DNA of 64,000 nt, taken from the NCBI GenBank assembly GCA_030247855.1, contig JAPDRN010000136.1, positions 22,272 to 86,271 of the forward strand, written 5' to 3'. The notes below the pieces were generated by a model. That model ran no database searches. It was not told the DNA's origin and saw only the letters and a list, made by a program, of their open reading frames with translations. The translations under genes and the position numbers were made by a program. Shown here in pieces: positions 32,152-41,566 of this stretch. The first letter of the stretch is position 1. The number at the start of each line of letters is the position of its first letter. This DNA is from Knufia peltigerae. Lineage: Eukaryota > Ascomycota > Eurotiomycetes > Chaetothyriales > Trichomeriaceae.

Positions 32152-33597
32152 TCAACGTTGCAGCGCGCGTCGCCCCGGTGCCTCGGGCAGTGCTTCGTCG
32201 GCCACCACCACCCGGTTGCGGCCTTGTCGCTTGGCGGCATACATCGCCGCGTCGGCGCGCGCCATCAGCCGCTCGTAATCGGGATGCCCATCGTGTCCGG
32301 CCACGCCGATGCTGGCGGTCAGGCCCAACGTCTGTCCATTGGGCAGGGAGATCGGCGATTGTGCGATCTGCCGACGCAGGCTTTCGGCAATCACCTCCGC
32401 CTGCGACTCGCTCGCAGCCACCAGCACCACCACGAATTCCTCGCCGCCATAGCGGAACAGGTAGTCGCTGCCTCGGGTCTGCTGGCCGAGCAGGGCAGAA
32501 ACGTGCTGCAGCGCGCGGTCGCCAGCATCGTGGCCGTGGCCATCGTTGATCGCCTTGAAATGATCCAGGTCCAGCAACAACAGCGAGAACGGTGTGTGGT
32601 TGCGCGTGGATAACTCGATCTCACGTCGCAGCACGGTCGGCAGGAAGCGCCGGTTGAGCAGGTTGGTCAACGCATCGCTGCCCGCATCCAGTTCACCGAT
32701 GCGTTCGAACAGCAGGGTCATCAGGTTGCGGATGGTGGCGAGGTCTTCGCGGATCGCCGGCAGAGCGGCCAGACGTCGTGTCGGATCTTCATCGGTGGCG
32801 CGCTGCAGGCGGCTGTCGATGCGCGCCATCAACTGCCCGACCTGCTGCGTCTCGCTGCTTTCGCCGAAGCTGGGAATGCCCTTGTGGGTGAACCACAGGC
32901 CGAATTCCGAGCTCGCCAGACTGGCGTTGTCGGCACCGCTCGCATGGCCGGCGAGGGTGTACAGCAGGCTGTTTTCCCAATCCAGCAGCAGGGCGCGCTG
33001 GCGCTCGCGCTCGGTGCTGACGTTCTGCACCAGCGAGAACAACCGGTACGCCGCATCGGTGCGCGATGAGCGCTCACGGGCGTGCGTATAGGCCAGCGTC
33101 ATGCCTTCCATGGCGATGTCCATGATCGCGCTGAGGCAATCGATGGCGGCGAAGGCGGTGTCGTTGTCAGCGGCGTCGGCGCGCAGGCGGATGAACAGCT
33201 CGTGCTTGAGCACGCGCGCACCGCGGGCCACCAGGTCCACCGGAATGCCGACCCGCGCGTGCACATCGCCGATCACCCGTTGTGCGGCGACGGTAGCGGC
33301 AATGCCATCCGCATCGGTGGTCAGCAGCTGGGCCAGCCAACGCTGCATCGCCGGTTGCAGGCGCTGCTTGACCTGTTCGTGGGACAGGAAGCGGCGCGCA
33401 CGCGTGTCCTGCAGCAGCACTTCGTAGAAGCGCTGCGCCAGCGTCGGCGGTGCATCGGCGGCCACGGCGTGCAGCAGCGCGGCGGCGGCGGGGCCGGCCA
33501 GCAGCAGACACTGCTGCCAGGCCTGAGCCAGCGGTTGGCTGGCTTCGTCCAGTTGGGGTGTATCCACGTCGATCTCTAACGGCGCACAACAGACCAC
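32152..33597 (-). CDS. Globin-coupled diguanylate cyclase (DosC-like)
   Basis: This 481-residue soluble signalling enzyme makes cyclic-di-GMP in response to a haem ligand (oxygen). The N-terminal protoglobin domain (about 20-160) shows the B-helix Tyr in AQRFYEVLLQDTRARRF and the proximal His in IGDVHARVGIPVDLVARG. A helical linker follows to about 300. The GGDEF domain has RYGGEEF near residue 383, and an RxxD I-site (RGSD) five residues before it, so feedback inhibition by the product is expected. The frame begins with GTG at 33597; further GTG/TTG codons lie within the first ten residues. It is convergent with the MFS gene. Confidence 0.9.
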   Translation of the reverse strand: MVCCAPLEIDVDTPQLDEASQPLAQAWQQCLLLAGPAAAALLHAVAADAPPTLAQRFYEVLLQDTRARRFLSHEQVKQRLQPAMQRWLAQLLTTDADGIAATVAAQRVIGDVHARVGIPVDLVARGARVLKHELFIRLRADAADNDTAFAAIDCLSAIMDIAMEGMTLAYTHARERSSRTDAAYRLFSLVQNVSTERERQRALLLDWENSLLYTLAGHASGADNASLASSEFGLWFTHKGIPSFGESSETQQVGQLMARIDSRLQRATDEDPTRRLAALPAIREDLATIRNLMTLLFERIGELDAGSDALTNLLNRRFLPTVLRREIELSTRNHTPFSLLLLDLDHFKAINDGHGHDAGDRALQHVSALLGQQTRGSDYLFRYGGEEFVVVLVAASESQAEVIAESLRRQIAQSPISLPNGQTLGLTASIGVAGHDGHPDYERLMARADAAMYAAKRQGRNRVVVADEALPEAPGRRALQR

Positions 33598-33713
33598 GGT
33601 ATCGGCCGCGGCTGTCGACGGTTGATGGCAGGGAAGCCGATCAGTTTAAGCGCCATGCAGGCCGAAAAACGCCGGCAGAGCACATGCCGGCCGTTGCTGC
33701 AATGCGTTGACGC

Positions 33714-33733
33714 ATTTGAGAATCACTCGCATT
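33714..33733 (+). promoter_or_regulatory. Fur-box candidate upstream of the FepA-like receptor
   Basis: ATTTGAGAATCACTCGCATT resembles the Fur consensus (AATGAGAATCATTCTCATT type); the left half-site is matched exactly over TGAGAATCA. It is 122 bp upstream of the receptor start and would place the gene under iron repression. Confidence 0.55.
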
Positions 33734-33854
33734 TGTGAAAAAATGACGGCAGGAACCGAGCTGCGCGCATCCCGCAGTGATCGTTCCGCCTCCCCCGTCG
33801 CCGCCTCGTGCCCTATGCCAGAGGCTTCCGCTGCCCTGCCAGAAGGTCCAGAAC

Positions 33855-36101
33855 ATGCCTGCAACCACTCTTTCACCGCGCCCGCTGGCGCTCGCCGTCG
33901 CCGCGCTGCTGGCTGCCGGTACGATTACCGCGCACGCGGAAACCGATGCCACCGATATCGATACCGTGCATGTCACTGCCTCGCAGATCGCGCGGCAGGC
34001 GCTGGGCACCTCCACCATCACCGCTGAAGACATCGCCAAGCGACCGCCGGTCAACGACATCGCCGAACTGCTGCGTACGATGCCCGGCGTCAATCTGACC
34101 GGCAACAGCGCGTCGGGCCAGTACGGCAACAACCGGCAGATCGATCTGCGCGGCATGGGACCGGAAAATACCCTGATCCTGATCGACGGCAAGCGAGTGG
34201 GTGCACGCGACGCGGTGCGCATGGGCCGCAGTGGCGAGCGCAACACGCGCGGTGATACCAACTGGGTGCCGGCGGAAATGATCGAGCGCATCGAAGTGCT
34301 GCGCGGCCCGGCGGCGGCGCGCTATGGCTCGGGTGCATCCGGTGGCGTGGTCAACATCATCACCAAGCGCCCGACCGGTGACCTGACCGGCGCGGTTGAC
34401 CTGTACGGCCTGGTACCCGAACTCAGTGCCGAGGGTGGCAGCGAGCGCGTCGGCCTGCAGCTGAGCGGGCCGATGACCGACACGCTGTCGTTCCGGCTGT
34501 ATGGCAACCTCAACAAGACCGATGCCGATTCGCTGGATCTCAACCGCAACTTCGCCACCGCTGCCAACGCGGTACCGCCGGCGGGCCGCGAAGGCGTCAA
34601 GAACCGCGATGTCAACGCGCTGCTGCGCTGGGACGTGACCGCCAACCAGGTGGTCGAGTTCGAGGCGGGTACCAGCCGCCAGGGCAACATCTATGCCGGC
34701 GATCGTGCGGTCAGCACCACCGGTACCTCAACCGGTGTCGACCTGGCCGCGCTGGCCGAGCGGCAGGCCGAGACCAACCGCATGTACCGCACCACCGGCG
34801 CGATCACCCATCGCGGACGCTGGGGCGATGTCAGCTCGCGGCTGACGGCAGCAGTGGAAGGGGTCAACAATTCGCGCATCAACGAAGGCCTGGCCGGCGG
34901 CCCGGAGGGCAGCTTCAATGGCGCCGACTGGTCGACCTCGCGACTGCGCAACTACCAGCTGGACGGTGAGGTCAGCTTCCCGACTACCCTCGGCGGTGCG
35001 GAAAACGTGTGGACGCTGGGCTTCGAGTACCTCGACAGCCGGCTGACCGATCCGTATTCGATGAGCCAGTCCAGCAGCAGCGGTGGTGGCATTCCGGGCC
35101 TTTCGGCCGATCGCGCACGCGGCAAGTCCGATGCACAGACCGCCGCCGTCTACGTGGAAGACAACATCTACCTGGGCGAGCGCTGGATCGTGACCCCGGG
35201 CCTGCGTTTCGACCATCACAGCCAGTTCGGCAACAACACCAGCCCGAGCCTCAACGCGCAGTTCCGGCTCAACAGCGATTGGGTGGTGAAGGGCGGCATC
35301 GCGCGCGCGTTCAAGGCGCCGAACCTGTACCAGTCCAACCCGGACTATCTGTATTACACCCGTGGCAATGGCTGCCCGAACGCATTGCCGAGCCTGGGTG
35401 CCGGTTGCTACATGCAGGGCAATGCGGATCTCAACGCAGAGACCAGTTTGAACAAGGAACTGGGCGTGGAGTGGGCACCGCAGAGCGGCTGGCAGGCCTC
35501 GTTGACCTACTTCCACAACGACTACAAGGACAAGATCCAGGCCGGTTACACCCAGATCGGCCTGACGGCTGACAGCAAGGGCCGCATCTTCCGCTGGGAG
35601 AACGCACCCAAGGCCATCGTGCAGGGGCTTGAGGGCAACCTGGTGATTCCGCTGCTGGGCGAGCAGGGCGACCGCCTGAAGTGGAGCAACAACTTCACCT
35701 ACATGGTGGAGAACGAAAACAAGAGCACCGGCCAGCCGCTGTCGGTGATTCCCAAGTACACCGTCAACACCATGCTGGACTGGCAGGCCACCGAGCAGCT
35801 GTCCCTGCTGCTGACCGGCACTTTCTACGGCAAGCAGGAACCGGCCACGGCCAACATCAACAATGATCCGCGCTGCACGGCCAACTGCGATGCGTCCACC
35901 GTGCTGCAGACCCGCAGTGCGTACAACGTCTGGGGCGTGAGCGCGCGCTACAAGGTGACCGACACGGTCAGCGTGGGCTTCGGCGTCAACAACCTGGCCG
36001 ACAAGCGCCTGTTCCGCGAGGCCAACAGCAGCGATGCCGGTGCGGCGACCTACAACGAACCCGGCCGCGCGTATTGGGCGAGCCTGCGTTTCGGGTTCTG
36101 A
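33855..36101 (+). CDS. FepA-type TonB-dependent siderophore receptor
   Basis: This 748-residue outer-membrane receptor probably imports ferric catecholate siderophores. I chose ATG 33855 (AGAAGG 9 nt upstream); the signal peptide ends near AHAE. A TonB-box-like stretch (TVHVTAS) is followed by the plug (about 50-170) with GMGPENTLILIDGKRVGAR and ERIEVLRGPAAARYGSGASG, characteristic of FepA/PfeA/BfeA-type plugs. The rest is a 22-strand barrel ending in YWASLRFGF with a terminal Phe. A Fur-like box lies upstream and no TonB or periplasmic binding protein gene is adjacent. The exact siderophore cannot be told. Confidence 0.92.
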   Translation: MPATTLSPRPLALAVAALLAAGTITAHAETDATDIDTVHVTASQIARQALGTSTITAEDIAKRPPVNDIAELLRTMPGVNLTGNSASGQYGNNRQIDLRGMGPENTLILIDGKRVGARDAVRMGRSGERNTRGDTNWVPAEMIERIEVLRGPAAARYGSGASGGVVNIITKRPTGDLTGAVDLYGLVPELSAEGGSERVGLQLSGPMTDTLSFRLYGNLNKTDADSLDLNRNFATAANAVPPAGREGVKNRDVNALLRWDVTANQVVEFEAGTSRQGNIYAGDRAVSTTGTSTGVDLAALAERQAETNRMYRTTGAITHRGRWGDVSSRLTAAVEGVNNSRINEGLAGGPEGSFNGADWSTSRLRNYQLDGEVSFPTTLGGAENVWTLGFEYLDSRLTDPYSMSQSSSSGGGIPGLSADRARGKSDAQTAAVYVEDNIYLGERWIVTPGLRFDHHSQFGNNTSPSLNAQFRLNSDWVVKGGIARAFKAPNLYQSNPDYLYYTRGNGCPNALPSLGAGCYMQGNADLNAETSLNKELGVEWAPQSGWQASLTYFHNDYKDKIQAGYTQIGLTADSKGRIFRWENAPKAIVQGLEGNLVIPLLGEQGDRLKWSNNFTYMVENENKSTGQPLSVIPKYTVNTMLDWQATEQLSLLLTGTFYGKQEPATANINNDPRCTANCDASTVLQTRSAYNVWGVSARYKVTDTVSVGFGVNNLADKRLFREANSSDAGAATYNEPGRAYWASLRFGF

Positions 36102-36242
36102 TCATCAGGCGGTGGTGCCCGCCGTTGGCCGGCACCCTCCCGCTTCGCGCCAGTGGTGCATGCCTGCAATGTTATAAACACCGTGATAGTTTCCCGACAC
36201 CCGCCGGCGTAGCCTGACTCCCATCGCTAAGGAGCTGTTGCC

Positions 36243-37217
36243 ATGGGTCACGACCACGATCACCTGCCATCCGAGATCCGCCACGAGAAACCCTTGTGGT
36301 GGGCGCTCGGCCTGACCTCCACCTTCCTTGTCGTGGAGGTGGCCGGTGCGTTCTGGACCAACAGCCTGGCGCTGTTGTCCGATGCCGCGCACATGGCCAC
36401 CGACACCCTGGCGCTGATGATCGCGCTGGTGGCCGTGCGGCTGAGCCGGCGTCCGCCGGATGCGCGCCGCACCTACGGCTATGCGCGCCTTGAAGCACTG
36501 GGCGCGATGATCAACGGCACCATGTTGTTCGTGGTTGCCGGCTACATCCTGTGGGAAGCCATCGGTCGCTTCCGCCAACCGCAGGAGATCGCCTCCACCG
36601 GCATGCTGGTCATTGCCGCGGTCGGCCTGGTGATCAACATGATCTCCATGCGCCTGCTGCAGGCCGGCAGCGGCGAGAGCCTCAACGTCAAGGGGGCGTA
36701 CCTGGAAGTGTGGGCCGACATGCTCGGCTCGGTGGCGGTAATCGCCGGCGCACTGCTGATCCAATGGACCGGTTGGAAGCCGATCGACCCGATCCTGGCC
36801 GTGCTGATCGGTCTGTGGGTGCTGCCGCGCACCTACGTGCTGATGCGCGAAGCCATCAACGTGCTGCTGGAAGGTGTGCCCAAGGGCATGGACGTGGCCA
36901 AGGTGCGCGACCGCCTGTCCGACCACGACGCAGTGCTGGACGTGCATGACCTGCACGTGTGGGCGCTGGCGTCCAGCACGCCGGCACTGACCGCGCACAT
37001 CGTGATGCGCGAAGGCGACGACGCCGACCGCCTGCGGCGCGAACTCGGTGATCGTCTGCACGATGATTTCGGTATCGAACACGTGACCCTGCAGATCGAA
37101 GCCGACCACTGCGGCGAAGCCTGTGGCCAGCCGTCGGCGACGAGGGACGACGATCACGCCGGGCACGATCATGCAGCTGCCGATGCGCAGGGCCATCGCG
37201 GTCACGTGCATCGCTGA
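36243..37217 (+). CDS. Cation diffusion facilitator, zinc-type (CzcD/ZitB-like)
   Basis: This 324-residue inner-membrane exporter of Zn(II) and related ions has a start with GGAG about 8 nt upstream. It has a His-rich N-terminus (MGHDHDHLP), six TMs (about 20-205) and a cytoplasmic C-terminal domain (about 205-300). The zinc-site signature is visible in TM2 (DAAHMATD) and the TM5 counterpart (WADMLGS). The C-terminal tail is His-rich (DDHAGHDHAAADAQGHRGH), which supports metal sensing or buffering. Together with the Zur, MerC and ZnuD-like genes elsewhere in the window it points to active zinc homeostasis. Convergent with nfi, 28 bp apart. Confidence 0.93.
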   Translation: MGHDHDHLPSEIRHEKPLWWALGLTSTFLVVEVAGAFWTNSLALLSDAAHMATDTLALMIALVAVRLSRRPPDARRTYGYARLEALGAMINGTMLFVVAGYILWEAIGRFRQPQEIASTGMLVIAAVGLVINMISMRLLQAGSGESLNVKGAYLEVWADMLGSVAVIAGALLIQWTGWKPIDPILAVLIGLWVLPRTYVLMREAINVLLEGVPKGMDVAKVRDRLSDHDAVLDVHDLHVWALASSTPALTAHIVMREGDDADRLRRELGDRLHDDFGIEHVTLQIEADHCGEACGQPSATRDDDHAGHDHAAADAQGHRGHVHR

Positions 37218-37244
37218 AGCGGGTGTGGTGGCCGGTGCCCGGCG

Positions 37245-37925
37245 CTACCTCTGTTCGTCGCGCCGTGAGGCCAGCCGATCCGCCAGCCGGGTCGGCTCGG
37301 GCAGGCGATAGCCGCGCAGCGTGCGCTGCACCCAGGCAAGCGCGGTATCGGCACTGACCCGATGCCCGCCGGCGACGAACAGCGGCTTGCAGCGCAGCTT
37401 GCTGCGCAGTACCCAGCCGAGCTGCTCGCCGCCGTCCAGCAACGGCGTGTGCGCGCCGACCTCAGGGTCGGGCTCGATGAAGCGGCCCACCAGCTTCGAT
37501 TTGGCCACGCCGATGCTCGGCAGGTCGGTCACCACGCCCAGGTGTGCGGCAATGCCCAGCCGGCGCGGATGGCTGATGCCATGGCCATCGACGAACACCA
37601 GGTCCGGTGCGCGCGGCAGCAACGCCAACGCAGCCAGCAGCGCCGGCAGTTCGCGGAAGCTGAGCAGGCCCGGGATATAGGGCATCACGGTGGGGATGCG
37701 GGCGATTTCCTGCGCCACAGGCTGCAGGGTCTCCGCGTCGAGCAGTACCGCCGCAGCGCGGGTAATCGCACCGCCTTCCTCGAAGCCGACATCCAGCCCG
37801 GCCAGCCAGCGCACGGTGGCGGGCAGCCGGTCCTGCCGCTGCACGCGGGTGGCCAGCTGCTTCTGCTGCTCGCGGGCGGCACTGACGCTGCCTTCCCAGC
37901 GCCCGGGGTCGATCACGGTATTCAT
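37245..37925 (-). CDS. nfi: Endonuclease V
   Basis: This 226-residue DNA-repair enzyme cleaves 3' to deaminated bases such as inosine. Family motifs are present in order: AGLDVGFEEGG with catalytic Asp 45, MPYIPGLLSFRE with the Tyr wedge and Glu 92, FVDGHGISHPRRLGIAAHLG with Asp 113, and IGVAKSKLVG. I chose ATG 37925; the frame extends to 38213 across the gpmA promoter. It is divergent from gpmA with 94 bp between starts. The length agrees with E. coli Nfi (about 223). Confidence 0.93.
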   Translation of the reverse strand: MNTVIDPGRWEGSVSAAREQQKQLATRVQRQDRLPATVRWLAGLDVGFEEGGAITRAAAVLLDAETLQPVAQEIARIPTVMPYIPGLLSFRELPALLAALALLPRAPDLVFVDGHGISHPRRLGIAAHLGVVTDLPSIGVAKSKLVGRFIEPDPEVGAHTPLLDGGEQLGWVLRSKLRCKPLFVAGGHRVSADTALAWVQRTLRGYRLPEPTRLADRLASRRDEQR

Positions 37926-38019
37926 CGGCCACAGGATGACATCCGCACCGCCACGGCGCGGTGAGCGGGCGCCGGGGCTACAATGGCCGCCTGCCTTTCC
38001 TCGCGTTGGAGACCCTGCA

Positions 38020-38769
38020 GTGACCCGTAAACTCGTACTGTTGCGCCATGGCCAGAGCCAGTGGAACCTGGACAACCGCTTCACCGGCTGGGTGGATGTC
38101 GACCTGACCGAGCAGGGGCGCCGGGAAGCGGCCGCCGCCGGTCGCCTGATGCGCGAGGAAGGCCTGCAGTTCGACGTCGCCCACACCTCGGTGCTCAAGC
38201 GCGCCATCCACACCCTGCAGGGTGCGCTGGCCGAGCTTGATCAGGATTGGCTGCCGGTGAGCAAGTCCTGGCGCCTCAACGAGCGCCACTACGGTGGCCT
38301 GCAGGGCCTGGACAAGGCCGAGACTGCCGCCAAGCACGGCGAAGACCAGGTCAAGGTGTGGCGCCGTTCGTACGACATCCCGCCGCCGGCGATGGACCTG
38401 GAAGATCCGGGCCACCCGATCCATGACCGTCGCTACGCCGGCCTGGACTGCAACGCGCTGCCGGGTACCGAATCGCTGGCCACCACCCTGGACCGCGTGC
38501 TGCCGTACTGGCACGACGCGATCGCGCCGCAGCTGAAGGACGGCAAGACGGTGCTGGTCACCGCCCACGGCAATTCGCTGCGCGCGCTGTACAAGTACCT
38601 CAACAACGTTTCGCGCGAGGAAATCCTCGAGCTGAACATCCCGACCGGCATCCCGCTGCTGTTCGAGTTGAATGACGACCTCACCGTGAAGTCGTTCCGC
38701 TACCTGGGTGACCCGGAAGCGGCACGCAAGGCCGCCGAAGCCGTGGCCAACCAGGGCAAGGCGAAGTAA
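38020..38769 (+). CDS. gpmA: 2,3-bisphosphoglycerate-dependent phosphoglycerate mutase
   Basis: This 249-residue glycolytic enzyme interconverts 3- and 2-phosphoglycerate. It starts at GTG 38020 (MTRKLVLLRHGQSQWNLDN). The phospho-His is in LLRHGQS, the second catalytic His is in VTAHGNSLRALYKYL, and conserved Arg/Glu residues lie in RAIHTLQ and SWRLNERHYGGLQG. The length matches E. coli GpmA (250). A TACAAT -10-like element lies at 37979-37984, 36 bp before the start. The gene is divergent from nfi and ends at a terminator at 38778. Confidence 0.95.
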   Translation: MTRKLVLLRHGQSQWNLDNRFTGWVDVDLTEQGRREAAAAGRLMREEGLQFDVAHTSVLKRAIHTLQGALAELDQDWLPVSKSWRLNERHYGGLQGLDKAETAAKHGEDQVKVWRRSYDIPPPAMDLEDPGHPIHDRRYAGLDCNALPGTESLATTLDRVLPYWHDAIAPQLKDGKTVLVTAHGNSLRALYKYLNNVSREEILELNIPTGIPLLFELNDDLTVKSFRYLGDPEAARKAAEAVANQGKAK

Positions 38770-38777
38770 GAACGAAG

Positions 38778-38802
38778 GGCCGGCGCACGCCGGCCTTTCT
38801 TT
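38778..38802 (+). terminator. Intrinsic terminator of gpmA
   Basis: GGCCGGCG and CGCCGGCC are perfect arms around CA, followed by TTTCTTT. Confidence 0.85.
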
Positions 38803-38804
38803 CC

Positions 38805-38844
38805 GTAGCAATCCAATAGAGCCACCCCATGGGTGGCTGGGATT
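38805..38844. repeat. SMAG/REP-like palindrome
   Basis: A GTAG head (38805-38808) precedes nested pairing: an outer CAATCC/GGATTG and an inner GCCACCC CAT GGGTGGC (38821-38837). This is the layout of Stenotrophomonas GTAG repeats. Confidence 0.6.
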
Positions 38845-38856
38845 GCCAGCGAGACT

Positions 38857-39276
38857 CTACCTCGGAATCAACGCGACCAGAAACTTTGTTCTGGTCGGTA
38901 GTGCGTCGCGATAGGTGCTTTCGCGATAAGGATCACTTGGACGATCCAAGTTGCTGTACGGGTCCATCCACCCGTTTTGAGTCATAAGCAAATAGTGGTC
39001 CCCGTCATAAGGGGCTTCTCCTCCTATGCAGACAATGGTGCCTGGGACAAATTTCTTTGGCTTTTCCCATTCGGCGACGTACTGGAGTCGTTCCAGTGCA
39101 AGGCACAACCAGATTTCGTGTATATCCAAACCTCTGGGTTTCTCGTCCAACGGCTTCGCCTTGATTCGCTCAAGCCTCTTCTTCGCTCTTGAGTATGAAA
39201 TCCCAAGAAGTGAAGCCACACAGGCCGCACCGCAACCCCATTCGTCCTCTTGGGGAACTAGTCGATACTTTTCCAC
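38857..39276 (-). CDS. Papain-like (C39-type) cysteine peptidase-like protein
   Basis: This 139-residue protein starts at a GTG (MEKYRLVPQEDEWGCGAAC) with GGAAG upstream. QEDEWGCGAACVASLLG has the Gln...Cys-Gly layout of the C39/papain-like active site, and GDHYLLMTQNGWMDP supplies His and Asp in the expected order, so a triad is plausible. There is no ABC transporter domain, signal peptide or bacteriocin precursor nearby. Lower GC and more varied codons than its neighbours gpmA and the M13 peptidase suggest recent acquisition. It could be a small peptidase or an orphan effector or immunity-type protein; the role is unknown. Confidence 0.6.
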   Translation of the reverse strand: MEKYRLVPQEDEWGCGAACVASLLGISYSRAKKRLERIKAKPLDEKPRGLDIHEIWLCLALERLQYVAEWEKPKKFVPGTIVCIGGEAPYDGDHYLLMTQNGWMDPYSNLDRPSDPYRESTYRDALPTRTKFLVALIPR

Positions 39277-39394
39277 GCAATCTTCCTATGTCGTCGGTCC
39301 TATCCGGGTTCCCAGCATATTCCCAGTGACCTTTGGCCGGTCCGTATTGCCGGCCTTCCCGGCTACCCTGTGAAATTACCCGCAGGAGAGCCTC

Positions 39395-41485
39395 ATGAAC
39401 GTCCGCAATCTGGTCCCGCTGGGCCTGACCATCGCCATCGCCGCCTCGCTCGCCGCCTGTGGCAAGAACGAGACCGCGCCCGCTGCCGACGCCGCCAAGC
39501 CGGCGTTCGACCAGTCGCAGATCAAGACCGCGCTGATCAGCCTCAACAGTGCCGACCTGGATCCGTCCATCGCCGCATGCGCCGACCTCAACGGCTTCGT
39601 CAACAGCAAGTGGCTGAAGGCCAACCCGGTGCCGGGCGACCAGACCACCTGGGGCAGCTTCGAGATCCTGCGTGAGCGCTCGCTGGAAGTGCAGCACGCG
39701 CTGGTGCAGCAGGCCGCCGCCAGCCAGGCCAAGGCCGGCTCGGTGGAAGCCAAGATCGGCGACATCTGGAAGACCGGCAACGACGAAGCGAAGATCGAGG
39801 CCGCCGGCCTGGCGCCGCTGCAGCCGACGCTGGACAAGATCACTGCGCTGAACGACACCGCCGCCATCACCCAGTACCTGCGCGACAGCCAGGCGCAGGG
39901 CCAGGGCGTGCTGTTCTCGCTGTTCGCCAATGCCGACTACAAGGATTCGGCCAACGTCATCGCCTACGTCGGCCAGGGCGGCCTGGGCCTGCCGGAGAAG
40001 GGCTATTACTTCGACGACGCGCAGGCCAAGATCCGCGACGCCTATGTGGCCTATATCGCCCAGGTGCTGACGCTGTCCGGCGTTGACGCCGCGCAGGCTG
40101 CCGAACAGGCCAAGGCGGTGATGGCGTTCGAGAGCCGCCTGGCCAAGGCCTCGATGTCGCGCATCGAGATGCGTGACCCGGCCAAGCGCTACAACCCGCT
40201 CAGCGCCGCCGACGCGGACAAGCTGACCCCGAATTTCAGCTGGACCGCGCTGTTTGACACCCTGAAGGTGCCGGCCGCACAGAAGTTCTCGCTGGCCCAG
40301 CCGGGCTTCTTCAGCGAGATGGACAAGATGCTGGCCGACGTGCCGGCCGCCACCTGGCAGTCGTACCTGCGCTTCCATACCATCGACGATGCCTCGCCTT
40401 ACCTGAGCAGCCAGTTCGAGAAGGCCAACTTCGAGTTCTATGGCAAGACCCTGCGTGGCCAGCAGGAAATGCAGCCGCGCTGGAAGCGCGTGCTGGAGTC
40501 GCTCAACGGCGGCATGGGCGAAGCGCTCGGCCAGCTGTATGTCGATGCGGTGTTCCCGGCCGAATCCAAGGAGGCCATGCAGCACCTGGTACAGAACCTG
40601 TCGGTGGCGCTGAAGGCGCGCCTGGAGCAGCTGCCGTGGATGGGCGAGGAAACCAGGAAGAAGGCACTGGAAAAGTGGGCCAGCTTCACCCCGAAGATCG
40701 GTTACCCGGACAAGTGGCGTGAGTGGACGGGCCTGCAGACCAACGGTGACAGCTACCTGGGCAACATGCAGGCTGCGCGCGCGTTCAACTACCGCTACAT
40801 GCTGGACAAGGTCGGCAAGCCGGTGGACAAGACCGAGTGGGGCATGACCCCGCAGACCGTCAACGCCTACTACAACGCCACCAAGAACGAGATCGTGTTC
40901 CCGGCGGCGATCCTGCAGGCGCCGTTCTTCGACGCCAAGGCCGATCCGGCGCTGAATTACGGCGGTATCGGTGCGGTCATCGGCCACGAGATGATGCACG
41001 GCTACGACGACTCGGGCAGCCAGTTCGCCGCCAACGGCAACTTCGACAACTGGTGGACCGACAGCGACCGCAAGGCCTTCACCGAGCGCACCGACCAACT
41101 GGTCGCGCAGTTCGACGGCTACGAGTCGGTGCCGGGCGTGTTCGTGAAGGGCAAGCTGACGCTGGGCGAGAACATCGGTGACCTGGGTGGCCTGACCGTG
41201 GCCTACGATGCTCTGCAGATGGCGCTGAAGGAGAACCCGAAGGCGAACGTCGAAGTCGACGGCCACAGCCAGGACCAGCGCTTCTTCATGAACTGGGCCA
41301 CCGTGTGGCGCCGCAACTTCACCGACGGTGAGCTGCGCGTGCGCCTGAACACCGATCCGCACGCACCGGCGAACTTCCGTGCCAACGGTGCGCCGTCGAA
41401 CATGCCGTCCTATGCCGCTGCGTTCCAGTGCAAGGCCGGTGATGCGATGGTGCGCGCAGACGACAAGCGCGTGGTGATCTGGTAA
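39395..41485 (+). CDS. M13-family (neprilysin/PepO-like) metallopeptidase lipoprotein
   Basis: This 696-residue zinc endopeptidase has a lipoprotein signal with lipobox SLAAC at about residue 24. The large N-terminal M13 domain precedes the catalytic C-terminal domain. HExxH is seen as VIGHEMMHGYDDSG near residue 530, and the third ligand Glu with its partner Asp in GENIGDLGGL near 590. The C-terminus ends VRADDKRVVIW, with conserved Cys (FQCKAGD) just before, as in neprilysins. It is expected to act on oligopeptides in the envelope. Monocistronic; a terminator follows at 41514. Confidence 0.94.
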   Translation: MNVRNLVPLGLTIAIAASLAACGKNETAPAADAAKPAFDQSQIKTALISLNSADLDPSIAACADLNGFVNSKWLKANPVPGDQTTWGSFEILRERSLEVQHALVQQAAASQAKAGSVEAKIGDIWKTGNDEAKIEAAGLAPLQPTLDKITALNDTAAITQYLRDSQAQGQGVLFSLFANADYKDSANVIAYVGQGGLGLPEKGYYFDDAQAKIRDAYVAYIAQVLTLSGVDAAQAAEQAKAVMAFESRLAKASMSRIEMRDPAKRYNPLSAADADKLTPNFSWTALFDTLKVPAAQKFSLAQPGFFSEMDKMLADVPAATWQSYLRFHTIDDASPYLSSQFEKANFEFYGKTLRGQQEMQPRWKRVLESLNGGMGEALGQLYVDAVFPAESKEAMQHLVQNLSVALKARLEQLPWMGEETRKKALEKWASFTPKIGYPDKWREWTGLQTNGDSYLGNMQAARAFNYRYMLDKVGKPVDKTEWGMTPQTVNAYYNATKNEIVFPAAILQAPFFDAKADPALNYGGIGAVIGHEMMHGYDDSGSQFAANGNFDNWWTDSDRKAFTERTDQLVAQFDGYESVPGVFVKGKLTLGENIGDLGGLTVAYDALQMALKENPKANVEVDGHSQDQRFFMNWATVWRRNFTDGELRVRLNTDPHAPANFRANGAPSNMPSYAAAFQCKAGDAMVRADDKRVVIW

Positions 41486-41513
41486 CCGATCGCCCGCAAC
41501 GCGTGAAGCAGAA

Positions 41514-41538
41514 GGCCCGGCGCAAGCCGGGCCTTTTC
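41514..41538 (+). terminator. Intrinsic terminator of the M13 peptidase gene
   Basis: GGCCCGGC and GCCGGGCC are perfect arms around GCAA, followed by TTTTC. Confidence 0.88.
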
Positions 41539-41566
41539 ATTGGGAACCACTACAACCGGCTGCGGC

